A stretch of 64,000 nt of DNA from positions 2,418,001-2,482,000 of the forward strand of contig NZ_CP049304.1 in NCBI RefSeq assembly GCF_019444005.1. The letters are read 5' to 3'. The number at the start of each line of letters is the position of its first letter. The first letter of the stretch is position 1. A program made the position numbers and the translations under genes. Positions 45,192 to 55,720 of this stretch are shown in pieces. A model generated the notes under the pieces. That model saw nothing but the letters and a program-made list of their open reading frames with translations, was not told the origin of the DNA and searched no databases. The stretch comes from Liquorilactobacillus nagelii DSM 13675 (GTDB lineage: Bacteria > Bacillota > Bacilli > Lactobacillales > Lactobacillaceae).

Positions 45192-47225
45192 CTAATTTTT
45201 ACTAATCAAAATCTTTACTCCAAAAGCTTCAACTGAATTTGAGTTATTAGGATTAGAACTAAAGTATGGTTGATAGTTTTGCAAGTTTAAGTCAGCAGGG
45301 ATTTTTTCAGCTGAATCACTTAAGTTTAAAATAAACATATATTCTGTATTGTTCCAATTTCGGCTATATATTTCTAAAGGCGAAGGTTGGTAATTGGTTA
45401 CAGATAAAGAACAATTTGCAGCTTGGAAGATGCTCTTAAACAAGTGTTTCAAGCCATCATTAGTTAAATTGCTACCGACATAATAGGCAATACCTTTACC
45501 AAAAACATTTTTAGTTATAGCTGGAGTTCCTTGATAGAACTCGCTGGTGTATTGGGCAAGTGGGCTGGCACCTTCTAAATGGATTAAATCGCATAATAAA
45601 TTACCAGCACTTGCTTGACCGTCAGTGAATTGAATTTTGACTGACTTGTCAGGCAAAATGGCATCGGATTCTTCTACCCAAATTCCAGTTGCTTTTTTTA
45701 AAGGTCCCGGGTATCCACCAAGATAAACATTATCAGTTTCATTTACCAATCCAGAAAAGAAACTGGTAACTAATTTCCCGCCATTTTCAACGAAAGTATT
45801 GATTTTTTCGCCTAAATCAGCTTTCACCATATATAACATTGGCGCGATTACAAATTGGTATTGACTAAAATCATCGTCTGTTCCGATTACGTCGACTGCT
45901 ACATGTAGGTCATAAAGAGCATGGTAATAGCTAAGAACCGTTGCTAAATAATCAAGATCTTTGGAGATCCCAGCTACATAATTTACAGCCCAAAGATTAG
46001 ACCAATCAAAAACGATCGCAATTTTATTTTGCTTTTTTGCTTGTAGTAGCTCAGGAGACAATTGCTCTAAAGTTTCACCTAAGCGTTTGACTTCTTGAAT
46101 TACTCGAGTGTCTGTTTTTTCAGAGTGGGCAATAACAGCACCGTGGAACTTTTCTTGAGCACCGATGGATTGTTTTAATTGGAAAAATTGAACGGTGTTT
46201 GCCCCATGAGCTATCGCTTGAAGTTCTTGGACTTGTAACTGTCCTGGTCGTTTTAATGGGCTATAATTTTGCCAATTTACCTGTGAAGGAGTAGATTCCA
46301 TCAGCATGAACGGCTTTCCATGACCAAGACCACGCATTAAATCATAGAGAAAGGCCGTCTTATAAGCTGGTGTATCATAGGTTGGGTAGCTATCATAAGC
46401 GATAATATCTTGGGATTTAGCCCACTTAAAATAATCTAAGTCAGGATTAGGTGTTCCATGAAAATTAGTCGTGATTAATACATGATTATCATAAGATTCA
46501 ATTATTTTCTTTTCATTTCGGAAGAGTTGCAACAGACTATCAGATTGGAAACGGCGATAATCAATTGATAAACCACTGACTGCTGTGTCGGTATTTTCAG
46601 GTCCAAAAGCGTCGCCTAGTTCATTGGGAACAACAACTTCTTCCCAATCATAAATTATATGTCCCCAAAACGTTAAGTTCCAAGCACGATTAAGTTCGGC
46701 AACAGAATGATATTTTTTTTGTAACCATTTGCGGAATTCTTTTTGACAAAGATCACAGTAGCAATAGCCGCCGTATTCATTGTTGATATGCCAAACGCTG
46801 ATTGCTTGATTGGTAGCATATCTTTGAGCCAAGTGATCAACTAATTGATTAGCTAATCGTTGATAATTGGGGCTGGAAGGGCAAAAGTTATGTCGCTGTC
46901 CAAAAGTGTGACGTCTTCCTTGATAGTCAACTCGACCAACATCGGGATATTTTTTAAACATCCAAGCTGGCATTGCTGCAGTTGCGGTAGCAAGGACGAT
47001 TTTAAAACCAGTTTTTGAGAATTTTTCAATAATTTTGTCTAATTTTGAAAAATCATATTTTTCCTCGCAAGGTTGTAGTAGGGACCAGGAGAAGACATTA
47101 ATCGTAATAGAATTAATTTTGGTATCTTTAAAGATTTTGATGTCATCATCCCAGCTTTCTTCAGGCCATTGTTCTGGATTGTAATCTCCGCCGTAAAGAA
47201 TTCGTGTTAATTGATTTTTTTCCAT
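45192..47225 (-). CDS. Beta-galactosidase, glycoside hydrolase family 42
   Basis: A 677-residue GH42 enzyme that hydrolyses terminal beta-galactosides such as lactose. The acid/base Glu is in WHINNEYGGYCYCDLC, where cysteines also form the usual zinc site. The nucleophile Glu is in MLMESTPSQVNW. The start LYGGDYNPEQWPEE is typical of the family. ATG 47225 follows GGAAGGAG. It sits 22 bases after lacS in one operon, so imported lactose or galactosides are the likely substrate. Confidence 0.95.
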   Translation of the reverse strand: MEKNQLTRILYGGDYNPEQWPEESWDDDIKIFKDTKINSITINVFSWSLLQPCEEKYDFSKLDKIIEKFSKTGFKIVLATATAAMPAWMFKKYPDVGRVDYQGRRHTFGQRHNFCPSSPNYQRLANQLVDHLAQRYATNQAISVWHINNEYGGYCYCDLCQKEFRKWLQKKYHSVAELNRAWNLTFWGHIIYDWEEVVVPNELGDAFGPENTDTAVSGLSIDYRRFQSDSLLQLFRNEKKIIESYDNHVLITTNFHGTPNPDLDYFKWAKSQDIIAYDSYPTYDTPAYKTAFLYDLMRGLGHGKPFMLMESTPSQVNWQNYSPLKRPGQLQVQELQAIAHGANTVQFFQLKQSIGAQEKFHGAVIAHSEKTDTRVIQEVKRLGETLEQLSPELLQAKKQNKIAIVFDWSNLWAVNYVAGISKDLDYLATVLSYYHALYDLHVAVDVIGTDDDFSQYQFVIAPMLYMVKADLGEKINTFVENGGKLVTSFFSGLVNETDNVYLGGYPGPLKKATGIWVEESDAILPDKSVKIQFTDGQASAGNLLCDLIHLEGASPLAQYTSEFYQGTPAITKNVFGKGIAYYVGSNLTNDGLKHLFKSIFQAANCSLSVTNYQPSPLEIYSRNWNNTEYMFILNLSDSAEKIPADLNLQNYQPYFSSNPNNSNSVEAFGVKILISKN

Positions 47226-47247
47226 AATAGCGACTCCTTCCAAAAAA

Positions 47248-49161
47248 TTATTTCAAAGTTATTTTTCCAAGATTATCCTGATGTTTTACTTTGGTGTCAG
47301 CTCTAAATTCAGGAAGCTGATTGAGTAGTTTAGGTTGGGTGAAGAAAATAATTACGGTATCATCATAACCGCTGTTTATAATTAAGTCACGATCGAAATC
47401 AAGCAACAAGTCACCAGCTTTAACTTTTTGACCATCTAGATAATGAGTAACAAAACCTTCACCATGCATATTGACGGTATCAATTCCGACGTGGATGATG
47501 GCACCAATGCCATTTTCAGATTCAATTCCAATCACATGTTTGGTTGTAAAGGTAAATTTGATAGTTCCATCAAATGGTGCATAGATTTTGCCACTGGCAG
47601 GGCGAATTGCAAAACCAGTTCCTGGAAATTCGGTTGGCAATTCATTTAGAGTAATTAACTCGCCATCTGCCGGGGAAGATAGTTCAATTGTTTCAGAAGA
47701 AATGGCACTTGTTGTTTTTTTATCTAATGATATTTGGCCGCTAATTAATTTGTTATTTAATTCTTCAACAATGTCAGCGTGTTTCTTTTCAGTTAATTTA
47801 ACTTTTGCTAAGAAGGCAATTAATGAAAGAATTGCCAACACCAACGGAATATAAAATGCCAAGCTTTCAAAAGTATGGATATCTTTAGCTGTCATATCAG
47901 CTGCAGTAGCTTTGCCGGTCATACCAGCAGCGATGGCAATAAAACCAACTAAACCATTAGAAAAAGCACCAGTTAATTTATCAATCATTGGTCGAACAGC
48001 TAAAATAACAGCTTCATTACGTTCCCCATTCTTTAATTGACCATATTCAATTGCATCAGTTAAAGTTAAAACGGTAACTAATTGAGCAAAGTTAATGTCA
48101 AACAAAGCCAATCCAATTGTCAGCATTACCATATTATCTCTACCAACAATAAAAATTAAATAGGCGAGAATCATAAAGAATTGTCCAATAGCGAATAACC
48201 ATTTGCGTGGGATGAATTTGTTTAAAATTGGGTAGAGCGGTGAAGTACAGAAACCGATAATAGTAGCGATCACACCAACGATCCAATATTCATTTGGTTT
48301 ACCAACAACAAATTTGAAGAGGTAGAATAAAACACCATTAGTTACAACATAGGCAAATGAGTAAAGAAAATAAGCTAAGCTGGCCCAAAGTATTTGATCA
48401 TTATGGGCTAAAGCTTTGAAGACATCTTTAATTGTAGTTTTTTGCTTAGCAGATTTTCTGATTAGATTATCTTTTTCGTTAGTTCCAAGAGCAACAGCAA
48501 AAGCACAAACTATCGCGATTATTGAAATGATTACGGCAAAAGCCAACCAGCCGGGGGCTCCTTGATAATGCTTGCCGGTAGCTAAGAAGGTAAAGTAAGT
48601 TACAATCGGAACGATAATAATAGTTAATCCATTCCAGCCAATAGTTCCGGTAAATGAACCAAGCGAAGTGTAAATACCGCGTTCCCGACTATCTTCACTT
48701 AGAGCTGGGACCATCCCCCAGTATGCAACATCGGAAAAAGAATAGAAAATATCTAAAGTTACGAATAAAATCACAAATACAACAGCAAACAGGATCCAGT
48801 TAACTTTGGCTAATCCAAAAATTCCTGTAAAAATAATAATTAATAAAATAGCACTAACAACATTTCCGATAATGATCCAAGGTTTAAATTTACCCCACCT
48901 CGTATGAGTGTTATCAACAACATTTCCAATCAATGGATCAATAACAATTTCTGCAATCCGAATAAAAACAATCAAACTAGTAATCAAACCAATTAATTTA
49001 TCAGCGATGCTTTTATCTAGTCCAGAAAACATGCTGCTAGTCACAAAAACGATAAAGTAAGTACTTAATGCACCGTAAAAAGCAGAATGTCCAAGATTAC
49101 CTAACGCAAAAGACGTCCGTGATATTAGCGTCTTCCCAGTTAGTTTTTGTTTATTTTCCAT
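47248..49161 (-). CDS. lacS: Lactose/galactose permease LacS with C-terminal EIIA domain
   Basis: A 637-residue fusion. Residues about 1-460 form a GPH transporter with 12 membrane segments (RIAEIVIDPLIGNVVDN near residue 70). Residues about 500-637 form an EIIA-Glc-like domain with IIHVGIDTVNMHGEGF (phosphorylatable His) and TTKHVIGI. Phosphorylation of this domain by HPr tunes transport. It moves lactose in exchange for galactose or with protons. ATG 49161 is best spaced from GGAGGG; ATG 49167 is possible. It is expressed with the GH42 gene. Confidence 0.95.
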   Translation of the reverse strand: MENKQKLTGKTLISRTSFALGNLGHSAFYGALSTYFIVFVTSSMFSGLDKSIADKLIGLITSLIVFIRIAEIVIDPLIGNVVDNTHTRWGKFKPWIIIGNVVSAILLIIIFTGIFGLAKVNWILFAVVFVILFVTLDIFYSFSDVAYWGMVPALSEDSRERGIYTSLGSFTGTIGWNGLTIIIVPIVTYFTFLATGKHYQGAPGWLAFAVIISIIAIVCAFAVALGTNEKDNLIRKSAKQKTTIKDVFKALAHNDQILWASLAYFLYSFAYVVTNGVLFYLFKFVVGKPNEYWIVGVIATIIGFCTSPLYPILNKFIPRKWLFAIGQFFMILAYLIFIVGRDNMVMLTIGLALFDINFAQLVTVLTLTDAIEYGQLKNGERNEAVILAVRPMIDKLTGAFSNGLVGFIAIAAGMTGKATAADMTAKDIHTFESLAFYIPLVLAILSLIAFLAKVKLTEKKHADIVEELNNKLISGQISLDKKTTSAISSETIELSSPADGELITLNELPTEFPGTGFAIRPASGKIYAPFDGTIKFTFTTKHVIGIESENGIGAIIHVGIDTVNMHGEGFVTHYLDGQKVKAGDLLLDFDRDLIINSGYDDTVIIFFTQPKLLNQLPEFRADTKVKHQDNLGKITLK

Positions 49162-49219
49162 ATTCATTGCCCTCCATTTTTGAAGCGAAGATTATAAAGA
49201 TAGATCAACGAGCTTCTTT

Positions 49220-49233
49220 AGTAACCGGTTACA
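49220..49233 (-). promoter_or_regulatory. cre box (CcpA site) before lacS
   Basis: TGTAACCGGTTACT on the minus strand matches the cre consensus at all but the last position and contains a perfect 12-bp palindrome GTAACCGGTTAC. It lies 59 bases before lacS. Confidence 0.65.
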
Positions 49234-49392
49234 ATGACAATATACTATTATTTAGTTAATAAGTAAATAGTATTACTAAACATTTTTGTAGAAAATAAAT
49301 AAAAATATTCTGTGTGATAGGAAGAACATCAATCCTTCATTTGAATAATCAGCTTTAAAACAGTACTTTTACGATAAATTAAGTAAATAGTG

Positions 49393-49420
49393 TTGATTTT
49401 TAGTAAATATATAGTAAAAT
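49393..49420 (+). promoter_or_regulatory. galK promoter overlapped by a GalR half-site
   Basis: TTGATT (49393-49398) and TAAAAT (49415-49420) are 16 bases apart. TTTAGTAAATA (49399-49409) fills the spacer, and more AGTAAA/TTTACT copies lie at 49250-49290. Repression by GalR is inferred. Confidence 0.55.
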
Positions 49421-49451
49421 GAAATTGAAAAAATAAAGTAGGTGGGAAATT

Positions 49452-50618
49452 ATGGAAAATAAAAACTTAATTGTTGCATTCAAAACTATTTTTAAAAACG
49501 AACCAAAGGTAACTTTCTTTTCACCAGGAAGAATTAATTTAATTGGTGAACACACAGATTATAATGGTGGCCACGTCTTTCCGTGTGCTATCAGTTTAGG
49601 AACTTATGGAGCAGCTAGAATTAGAGATGACCAGCAAATTAGGCTGTATTCTGAAAATTTCAGTAAACTTGGAGTGATTGAAACAGATTTAGAACATTTA
49701 GAGTTTGCTAAGCAGGATAAATGGACAAATTATCCCAAAGGTGTAATTACACAATTGATCAAAGCTGGATATGCAATAAATAAGGGAATGGACTTGTATT
49801 TTAATGGTGATTTACCAGATGGAGCTGGTCTTTCATCATCAGCATCAATTGAGCTGCTGACTGGAGCTATGGTTGCAGCATTGTTTAATTTAAAAATTCC
49901 AATGTTGGATTTAGTAAAATTTGGACAGAAAACTGAAAATGACTATATTGGAGTTAACTCTGGAATTATGGATCAATTTGCAGTTGGAATGGGGAAAAAA
50001 GATCAAGCAATATTATTAGATACTAATACGTTAGAATATTCATATGCTAGATTAAATTTGGATCAAAATGTAATCGTTATTATGAATACGAATAAGAAGC
50101 GAGAATTAGCTGATTCGAAGTATAATGAACGTCGTCAAGAATGCGATAATGCTCTGGCAGACTTACAGCAAAAATTATCAATCAGTTCTTTAGGCGATTT
50201 AACAATTTCAGAATTCGATCAGGCTGCTTATTTGATTAAAAATAAAGTTGAACGGCAACGAGCACGACATGCAGTTTTTGAGAATCAACGGACACTTGAA
50301 GCAAAACAAGCACTTGATAATGGTGATTTAATGCAATTTGGTCATCTGATGAACGCGTCTCATATATCCTTAGAAGATGATTATCAAGTGACAGGGAAAG
50401 AATTAGACACATTGGTACACACTGCTTGGCAGCAAAAAGGAGTTCTCGGAGCTAGAATGACTGGAGCGGGTTTTGGTGGTTGCGCAATTGCTTTAGTAGC
50501 TGAGGATTCAGTAACTGATTTTAAAAAGAATGTTGCCCGTGTCTATCAAGAAAAGGTTGGTTATGTTCCTTCATTTTACGTAGCAAAAATAGCTGATGGA
50601 ACTAGTGAGTTTAAGTAA
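49452..50618 (+). CDS. galK: Galactokinase
   Basis: A 388-residue GHMP kinase that makes galactose-1-phosphate. The galactokinase signature [19 protein letters not shown] is at about residues 27-45. The ATP motif [11 protein letters not shown] is at about 123-133, and the C-terminal motif [13 protein letters not shown] is near 337. ATG follows GTAGGTGGG. It is first in the Leloir operon galK-galT-galM(-galE) and diverges from lacS. Confidence 0.97.
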   Translation: MENKNLIVAFKTIFKNEPKVTFFSPGRINLIGEHTDYNGGHVFPCAISLGTYGAARIRDDQQIRLYSENFSKLGVIETDLEHLEFAKQDKWTNYPKGVITQLIKAGYAINKGMDLYFNGDLPDGAGLSSSASIELLTGAMVAALFNLKIPMLDLVKFGQKTENDYIGVNSGIMDQFAVGMGKKDQAILLDTNTLEYSYARLNLDQNVIVIMNTNKKRELADSKYNERRQECDNALADLQQKLSISSLGDLTISEFDQAAYLIKNKVERQRARHAVFENQRTLEAKQALDNGDLMQFGHLMNASHISLEDDYQVTGKELDTLVHTAWQQKGVLGARMTGAGFGGCAIALVAEDSVTDFKKNVARVYQEKVGYVPSFYVAKIADGTSEFK

Positions 50619-50631
50619 GTAGGTGAAATAA

Positions 50632-52104
50632 ATGGAGAGAAAGACATTAATTTCGGCTTTTGTTGAGCAAATTATTGCTAAAACAGATTTTAGTCAGTTG
50701 GATCAGATTTATTTGTATAATCGGATTTTGAATTTAGTTGATGGTGTTGATAAAACAGGCGATTATACTGATAAATCATTAATTGAATTGGCGGATTTAT
50801 TAGTTAACCTTGGTGACACTGAACGAACTGCTGGACAAAAAGAGCTGCTAAAAACTGAACTGCTGAACTTTTTAGTACCAGCACCAAGTAAAGTTAATCA
50901 AATTTTTTGGAATGAATATCAGCAACAAGGAGTTAATTCAGCTCTAAAGTATCTATATCAGTTGAATCAAGCAAGTAATTATATTAAGACAGCTGAGATT
51001 AGCAAAAATAAATACTTTCGTTATCAATCAAAATATGGTGAATTGGAGATTACAATTAACCTTTCAAAACCTGAAAAGGATCCGCGTGATATTGCTCGGT
51101 TACAAAAGCTTGCTCCGACTAGTTATCCACAATGTCAATTATGTTTTACTAATGAGGGCTATCAAGGAAGAATTGGATACCCTGCGCGCAGCAATCATCG
51201 AATAATTCGCTTTGATTTGCTTAATGAGACATGGGGCTTACAATATTCACCATATGCCTATTTTAACGAGCATTGTATTTTTGTTGATCAAAAGCATCAA
51301 TTAATGAAGATCGATCGATTGACCTTTAGGCGCTTATTAACTATCTTAGATATTTTTCCTGCCTATTTTGTTGGTAGTAATGCAGATTTACCGATAGTCG
51401 GTGGTTCAATTTTGAGTCATGAACATTTTCAAGGCGGTCGTCATGAATTTGCAATGGATCAAGCTAAGATTAGACAAACGATAACATTTACAGATTTTGC
51501 TCATGTTAAAGCCGGAATCGTTGATTGGCCGATGTCGGTTATTCGTTTGTCTGGAAAAAATGAGGAAGAATTAGTTGAGCTAGCTACTAAAATTCTGAAC
51601 AGTTGGAAAAATTATAGTGATGAAAAAGTTGCAGTAATTGCAGCTTCAGATCACCAGCCACATCACACTATTACCCCAATTGCTCGTAAACGAGGGGCAG
51701 AATATGAACTAGATTTAGTTTTGCGTGACAATCACTGCACCAAAGAATTTCCGGCGGGTGTTTTTCATCCTCATCCAGATGTTCAGAATATTAAACAAGA
51801 AAATATTGGATTAATTGAGGTTATGGGATTGGCAATTTTGCCGCCACGTTTACAAAGAGAACTAGCTGAAGTTGAAAGGTATTTGTTACATCAGCCGAAT
51901 CAAATAGCGGAAAAGCACTTGCATTGGACTGAAAAAATTTTACAACAATACGATGGTAAAATAATTGCAGAAAATGTTACGTCAATTGTCAAACAAGCTC
52001 TGGGAGCAACTTTTGTTCGGGTGCTGGAAGATGCAGGTGTCTTTAAAAATGATTCTGTAGGACAAAAGGCATTTAATCGTTTTGTAGATTATGTGAATGA
52101 ATAA
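50632..52104 (+). CDS. galT: Galactose-1-phosphate uridylyltransferase, class II
   Basis: This 490-residue enzyme is the longer, Firmicutes-type GalT, which swaps UMP between UDP-glucose and galactose-1-phosphate. Typical stretches are YQCQLC-like YPQCQLCFTNEGYQGRIG, SHEHFQGGRHEF, PHHTITPIARKR and HCTKEFPAGVFHPH. It lies 13 bases after galK and overlaps the upstream frame of galM by only a few bases. Length is normal for the class. Confidence 0.95.
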   Translation: MERKTLISAFVEQIIAKTDFSQLDQIYLYNRILNLVDGVDKTGDYTDKSLIELADLLVNLGDTERTAGQKELLKTELLNFLVPAPSKVNQIFWNEYQQQGVNSALKYLYQLNQASNYIKTAEISKNKYFRYQSKYGELEITINLSKPEKDPRDIARLQKLAPTSYPQCQLCFTNEGYQGRIGYPARSNHRIIRFDLLNETWGLQYSPYAYFNEHCIFVDQKHQLMKIDRLTFRRLLTILDIFPAYFVGSNADLPIVGGSILSHEHFQGGRHEFAMDQAKIRQTITFTDFAHVKAGIVDWPMSVIRLSGKNEEELVELATKILNSWKNYSDEKVAVIAASDHQPHHTITPIARKRGAEYELDLVLRDNHCTKEFPAGVFHPHPDVQNIKQENIGLIEVMGLAILPPRLQRELAEVERYLLHQPNQIAEKHLHWTEKILQQYDGKIIAENVTSIVKQALGATFVRVLEDAGVFKNDSVGQKAFNRFVDYVNE

Positions 52105-52120
52105 AAAGGAGGTAAAGCGG

Positions 52121-53107
52121 ATGCAAGTTGAGAAAACTTTAATTGGTAATTATCAGGGACAAGATGTTTACAGTTACAAGATTGTCAATGATCAGCAAAA
52201 TTATATTGAGATTTTCTCTTATGCTGTTACTTGGCATAGCTTCGTAATGAATGGCAAAAATTTGTTGGTTCATTTTGATCAGTTGGCAGATTACTTTGGT
52301 ACTCCGACATATTTATGTCAAGCAGTTGGACGAGTAGCTGGTAGAATTACAGGTGGCAAGGTAACGTTAAACAACCAAAACTTTCAGTTACCGCAAAACG
52401 AAGGAGAAAATACACTGCATGGCGGTCCAAGTGGCTTTTCTTCATATAATTGGCCAGCTAAGATTATTCAAGGTAAAGATAAAGTAGAAATTTGCTTTTC
52501 TAAAAAGATTACGTCGGCTGACGATGGGTTTCCTAATGGGTTAGACGTTGAGATAATAATTAGTTTTGACAATTTGAATCAAGTGAGAATGATCTTTAAA
52601 GGAAAAGCCAATGGAACGACTATTTTTAATCCAACTAATCATGCGTATTTTAATTTGAATGTCGAGCAAGCTAATTTGAATAACCACAAATTACAAATTG
52701 CAAGTAGCCAGCGATTGGAACTGAATCATGCAAAACTGCCAACAGGTAAATTACTCGATAATTCTGATAGTGGTTATGATTTTTCAACTAGCAAAAACTT
52801 ACTGAAGTCTTTAACTGAAATTAAGCAAAATGAGCTTGATGATGCTTTTATTATTTCGACAAATAAAGAACAACCGGTGGCAACCCTATCTAATCAAGCA
52901 ACAAATGAAAAAATTCAAATTTTTTCTAATCGGCAAGGATTGGTTGTTTATACGGCAGATTTTAATAATGATGGAGTTTTTGATGCGCTTGCTTTGGAAG
53001 CTCAGTCGCTGCCAGATGCAGTTAATCATCCTGAATGGGGAGAAAACACTGTCTTAACAGATGGTCAAAGCAGTATCGCTGAAATAGTTTATAAATATAG
53101 TGATTAA
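52121..53107 (+). CDS. galM: Aldose 1-epimerase (galactose mutarotase)
   Basis: A 328-residue GalM that converts beta- to alpha-D-galactose for galactokinase. It has the conserved NEGENTLHGG region with the substrate His, FNPTNHAYFNL with the second His, and LALEAQSLPDAVNHPEWG near the C-terminal Glu. ATG 52121 follows AAAGGAGG. It differs clearly from the three LacX-like proteins in the window, which are a separate branch. Confidence 0.95.
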   Translation: MQVEKTLIGNYQGQDVYSYKIVNDQQNYIEIFSYAVTWHSFVMNGKNLLVHFDQLADYFGTPTYLCQAVGRVAGRITGGKVTLNNQNFQLPQNEGENTLHGGPSGFSSYNWPAKIIQGKDKVEICFSKKITSADDGFPNGLDVEIIISFDNLNQVRMIFKGKANGTTIFNPTNHAYFNLNVEQANLNNHKLQIASSQRLELNHAKLPTGKLLDNSDSGYDFSTSKNLLKSLTEIKQNELDDAFIISTNKEQPVATLSNQATNEKIQIFSNRQGLVVYTADFNNDGVFDALALEAQSLPDAVNHPEWGENTVLTDGQSSIAEIVYKYSD

Positions 53108-53301
53108 AAATAGTTTAGCATAAGTTGTTTAAGTCAATTTCTAACCTAACTACCTTTTATTGGCAGAAACTGGTAAAATAGCCAAAGGTGGAAACTAAAT
53201 TTCACTGGTTAGAATTAAATAAACTGAAAACTTTCTTGATTAAGGAAGCTGCAACTTAGCTTTTACTTTAATGAAGCTAATTGTTTAGGGAGGAATTAAT
53301 T

Positions 53302-54297
53302 ATGGCAATTTTAGTTCTCGGAGGAGCAGGGTACATTGGCTCACATACAGTAGATCGACTGGTAGATCGCGGCGTTGATGTCGTTGTTGTTGATAGTTTG
53401 GTTACTGGTCATCGGGCAGCTGTTAACTCCAAAGCTAAATTTTATCAAGGAGATATTGCAGATCAGCCATTTATGCGAGATGTTTTTAAAGAAAATCCAG
53501 CAATTGATGCAGTGATTCATTTTGCAGCTTTCTCTTTAGTGGCTGAATCAATGAAAAAACCATTGAAGTATTTTGACAATAATACTAGTGGAATGATCAA
53601 ACTGCTTGAAGTGATGAATGAAGTCGGAGTTAAGAAGATTGTCTTTTCATCAACTGCAGCAACTTACGGAATTCCAGAACAAGTTCCGATTAAAGAAACC
53701 GATCCACAACAACCGATTAATCCATACGGCGAAAGCAAACTGATGATGGAAAAAATCATGCGTTGGTCGGATCAGGCATATGGCATTAAATTCATTGCTT
53801 TACGTTATTTCAATGTTGCCGGAGCAAAACCGGATGGCAGTATTGGCGAAGATCATAATCCAGAAACTCATTTGCTGCCAATTGTTTTACAAGTAGCCGC
53901 TGGTACGCGTGAAAAGCTGCAGATCTTTGGTGATGATTACGACACACCGGATGGGACAAATGTTCGCGACTATGTTCATCCATTTGATTTAGCAGATGCA
54001 CATATTTTAGCTGTTGATTATTTACGCCAAGGTCATGATAGCACGGCCTTTAACTTAGGTTCATCAACTGGTTTCTCCAATATGGAAATTTTAAAGGCTG
54101 CTCGAGAAGTAACTGGCAAACCAATTCCAGCTGAATTAGCTCCACGTCGACCAGGTGACCCTGATACCTTGATTGCTGCTTCGGACAAAGCACGGAAAGT
54201 TTTAGGATGGAAACCACAGTTCGATGATATTCATAAAATCATTGAAACTGCTTGGAAGTGGCATGCTACTCATCCAAATGGATACCAAGATCGTTAA
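53302..54297 (+). CDS. galE: UDP-glucose 4-epimerase
   Basis: A 331-residue short-chain dehydrogenase-type epimerase. The NAD-binding GGAGYIGSH is at the start. The catalytic Tyr-Lys is in [12 protein letters not shown] and the Ser/Thr in [10 protein letters not shown]. It interconverts UDP-galactose and UDP-glucose. ATG 53302 follows GGGAGG. A 194-base gap separates it from galM and may hold its own promoter. A terminator follows. Confidence 0.96.
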   Translation: MAILVLGGAGYIGSHTVDRLVDRGVDVVVVDSLVTGHRAAVNSKAKFYQGDIADQPFMRDVFKENPAIDAVIHFAAFSLVAESMKKPLKYFDNNTSGMIKLLEVMNEVGVKKIVFSSTAATYGIPEQVPIKETDPQQPINPYGESKLMMEKIMRWSDQAYGIKFIALRYFNVAGAKPDGSIGEDHNPETHLLPIVLQVAAGTREKLQIFGDDYDTPDGTNVRDYVHPFDLADAHILAVDYLRQGHDSTAFNLGSSTGFSNMEILKAAREVTGKPIPAELAPRRPGDPDTLIAASDKARKVLGWKPQFDDIHKIIETAWKWHATHPNGYQDR

Positions 54298-54339
54298 TTA
54301 GAACTTGCACAATTCTTAATCGATATTAAACGCTGTTTT

Positions 54340-54384
54340 AAAGCTATTTGCAATCTTGTTTTTGATTGTAAATAGCTTTTTTGT
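54340..54384 (+). terminator. Terminator after galE
   Basis: AAAGCTATTTGCAATC pairs with GATTGTAAATAGCTTT (one G-U), followed by a T run. Confidence 0.85.
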
Positions 54385-54540
54385 GTAATTCCGTACTAAA
54401 TGCATAAAAAAACATTCTTTGACTAAATGCATTTCCTTTGTAACAGTAATTTCTTTTTGTGAAACTAATAATTATAAATAAAATGATGAATAATTATTGA
54501 AAAAAGATAATCCGAGGACTACAATTAATTTACGAACAAA

Positions 54541-54554
54541 AGTAAACGCTTACA
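54541..54554 (-). promoter_or_regulatory. cre box before the dehydrogenase gene
   Basis: TGTAAGCGTTTACT on the minus strand matches the CcpA cre consensus except at the last base. It sits only 22 bases before the ATG, a repressing position. Confidence 0.65.
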
Positions 54555-54576
54555 TAGATGCAGGAGGATGATAGTT

Positions 54577-55647
54577 ATGAAAGCAGCAAGAATTTATGGT
54601 CAAAAAGATATTCGAATTGAAGATATTGAAATTGCTGATCCTAAGCAGGACCAAGTTCAAATAAAAGTTAAATATTGCGGGATTTGTGGTAGTGACTTGC
54701 ATGCTTACCTAGAGGGATGGGGGTTGCCAACACAACCACATCCATTGACGAAACGGACTGTTCCGGTAACATTAGGCCACGAGTTTTCTGGTGAAGTTGT
54801 TAAGGTCGGCAGTAAAGTTACAACACTTAAAGTTGGTGATCATGTTGCAGTTGAGCCATTAATTGCTTGTGGCAAGTGCGAAAACTGTCGTAAAGGTGAT
54901 TATAATTTTTGTAATCGGGTTCAAGCAGAAGACGGAGCAGGAAATTTTCTTGGCTTTTCCGATGATGGTGGATTTGCGGAATATGCTAATATTAAAGAAA
55001 TTTTTGCACAAAAAATGCCTGAAGGTCTGAGCTATGAATTAGGAGCTTTAGCTGAACCGACAGCAGTTGTTTTTGAAGCGATAAAAAAATGTGGTTTACG
55101 TGCTGGACAGGATGTAGCGATCGAAGGTGCTGGTCCAATTGGACTTTTAACAGCTCTCTTGGCTAAAAGCGCGGGGGCAAATCATGTGTTTATTATTGAT
55201 TTGGCCCAAGTGCGGCTAGACAAAGCTAAAGAACTGGGCTTCAAACATGTATTAAGCCCAGCAGATGGGGATGTTGTTGCGGCGGTTAAAAAGATTTGTC
55301 CGAATGGTGTCGATGTTGCTTTTGAAGCAGCTGGAGTTCAACCGACTTTTGATACCGCACTCAAGTTAGTCAAAAGGACAGGAATTTTGCAGATTGTCGC
55401 TTTATTTGGCAAACCAATTACAGTTGATTTGACTAATGATGTAATTATGCAAGGAATTGATATCTACACAACACTTTGCTACAACAATTCTTTCCGACAA
55501 GTATTGGGAATTTTGAATAATAATCGTGAATTATTTAGTCAAGTTGTTACTAAGAAAATTAGTTTGGATAATTTGTTGGAAAAAGGTATCAAAGCCTTAT
55601 CAACTGATAAAGAGCAAGTGAAGATCATGGTCTCTCCTGAAATGTAA
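54577..55647 (+). CDS. Zinc-dependent alcohol dehydrogenase, probable 2,3-butanediol dehydrogenase
   Basis: A 356-residue medium-chain dehydrogenase. It has catalytic-zinc residues in KYCGICGSDLH and TLGHEFSGEV, structural-zinc cysteines in CGKCENCRKGDYNFC, and the NAD fold IEGAGPIGLLTALLA. The HPLT stretch and overall layout are those of (R,R)-butanediol dehydrogenases, which reduce acetoin. The gat genes downstream raise galactitol-1-phosphate dehydrogenase as an alternative, but the protein looks less like GatD. ATG 54577 follows AGGAGG. Confidence 0.8.
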   Translation: MKAARIYGQKDIRIEDIEIADPKQDQVQIKVKYCGICGSDLHAYLEGWGLPTQPHPLTKRTVPVTLGHEFSGEVVKVGSKVTTLKVGDHVAVEPLIACGKCENCRKGDYNFCNRVQAEDGAGNFLGFSDDGGFAEYANIKEIFAQKMPEGLSYELGALAEPTAVVFEAIKKCGLRAGQDVAIEGAGPIGLLTALLAKSAGANHVFIIDLAQVRLDKAKELGFKHVLSPADGDVVAAVKKICPNGVDVAFEAAGVQPTFDTALKLVKRTGILQIVALFGKPITVDLTNDVIMQGIDIYTTLCYNNSFRQVLGILNNNRELFSQVVTKKISLDNLLEKGIKALSTDKEQVKIMVSPEM

Positions 55648-55679
55648 TTTGAATTTGAACGATAGATAGTTTCATTTGT

Positions 55680-55719
55680 AAGACTAGCATTCTTTTTAAA
55701 TATGAATGTTAGTCTTTTT
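55680..55719. terminator. Terminator between the dehydrogenase and a small leftward gene
   Basis: AAGACTAGCATTC and GAATGTTAGTCTT form a 13-bp stem (one G-U) with T runs; it lies between converging genes. Confidence 0.85.
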
Positions 55720-55720
55720 A

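Noticed and set aside
54577-55647. Galactitol-1-phosphate dehydrogenase (GatD)
   Set aside because: Position next to gatABC is suggestive, but the zinc-site spacing and HPLT region look more like butanediol dehydrogenases. Kept only as an alternative.
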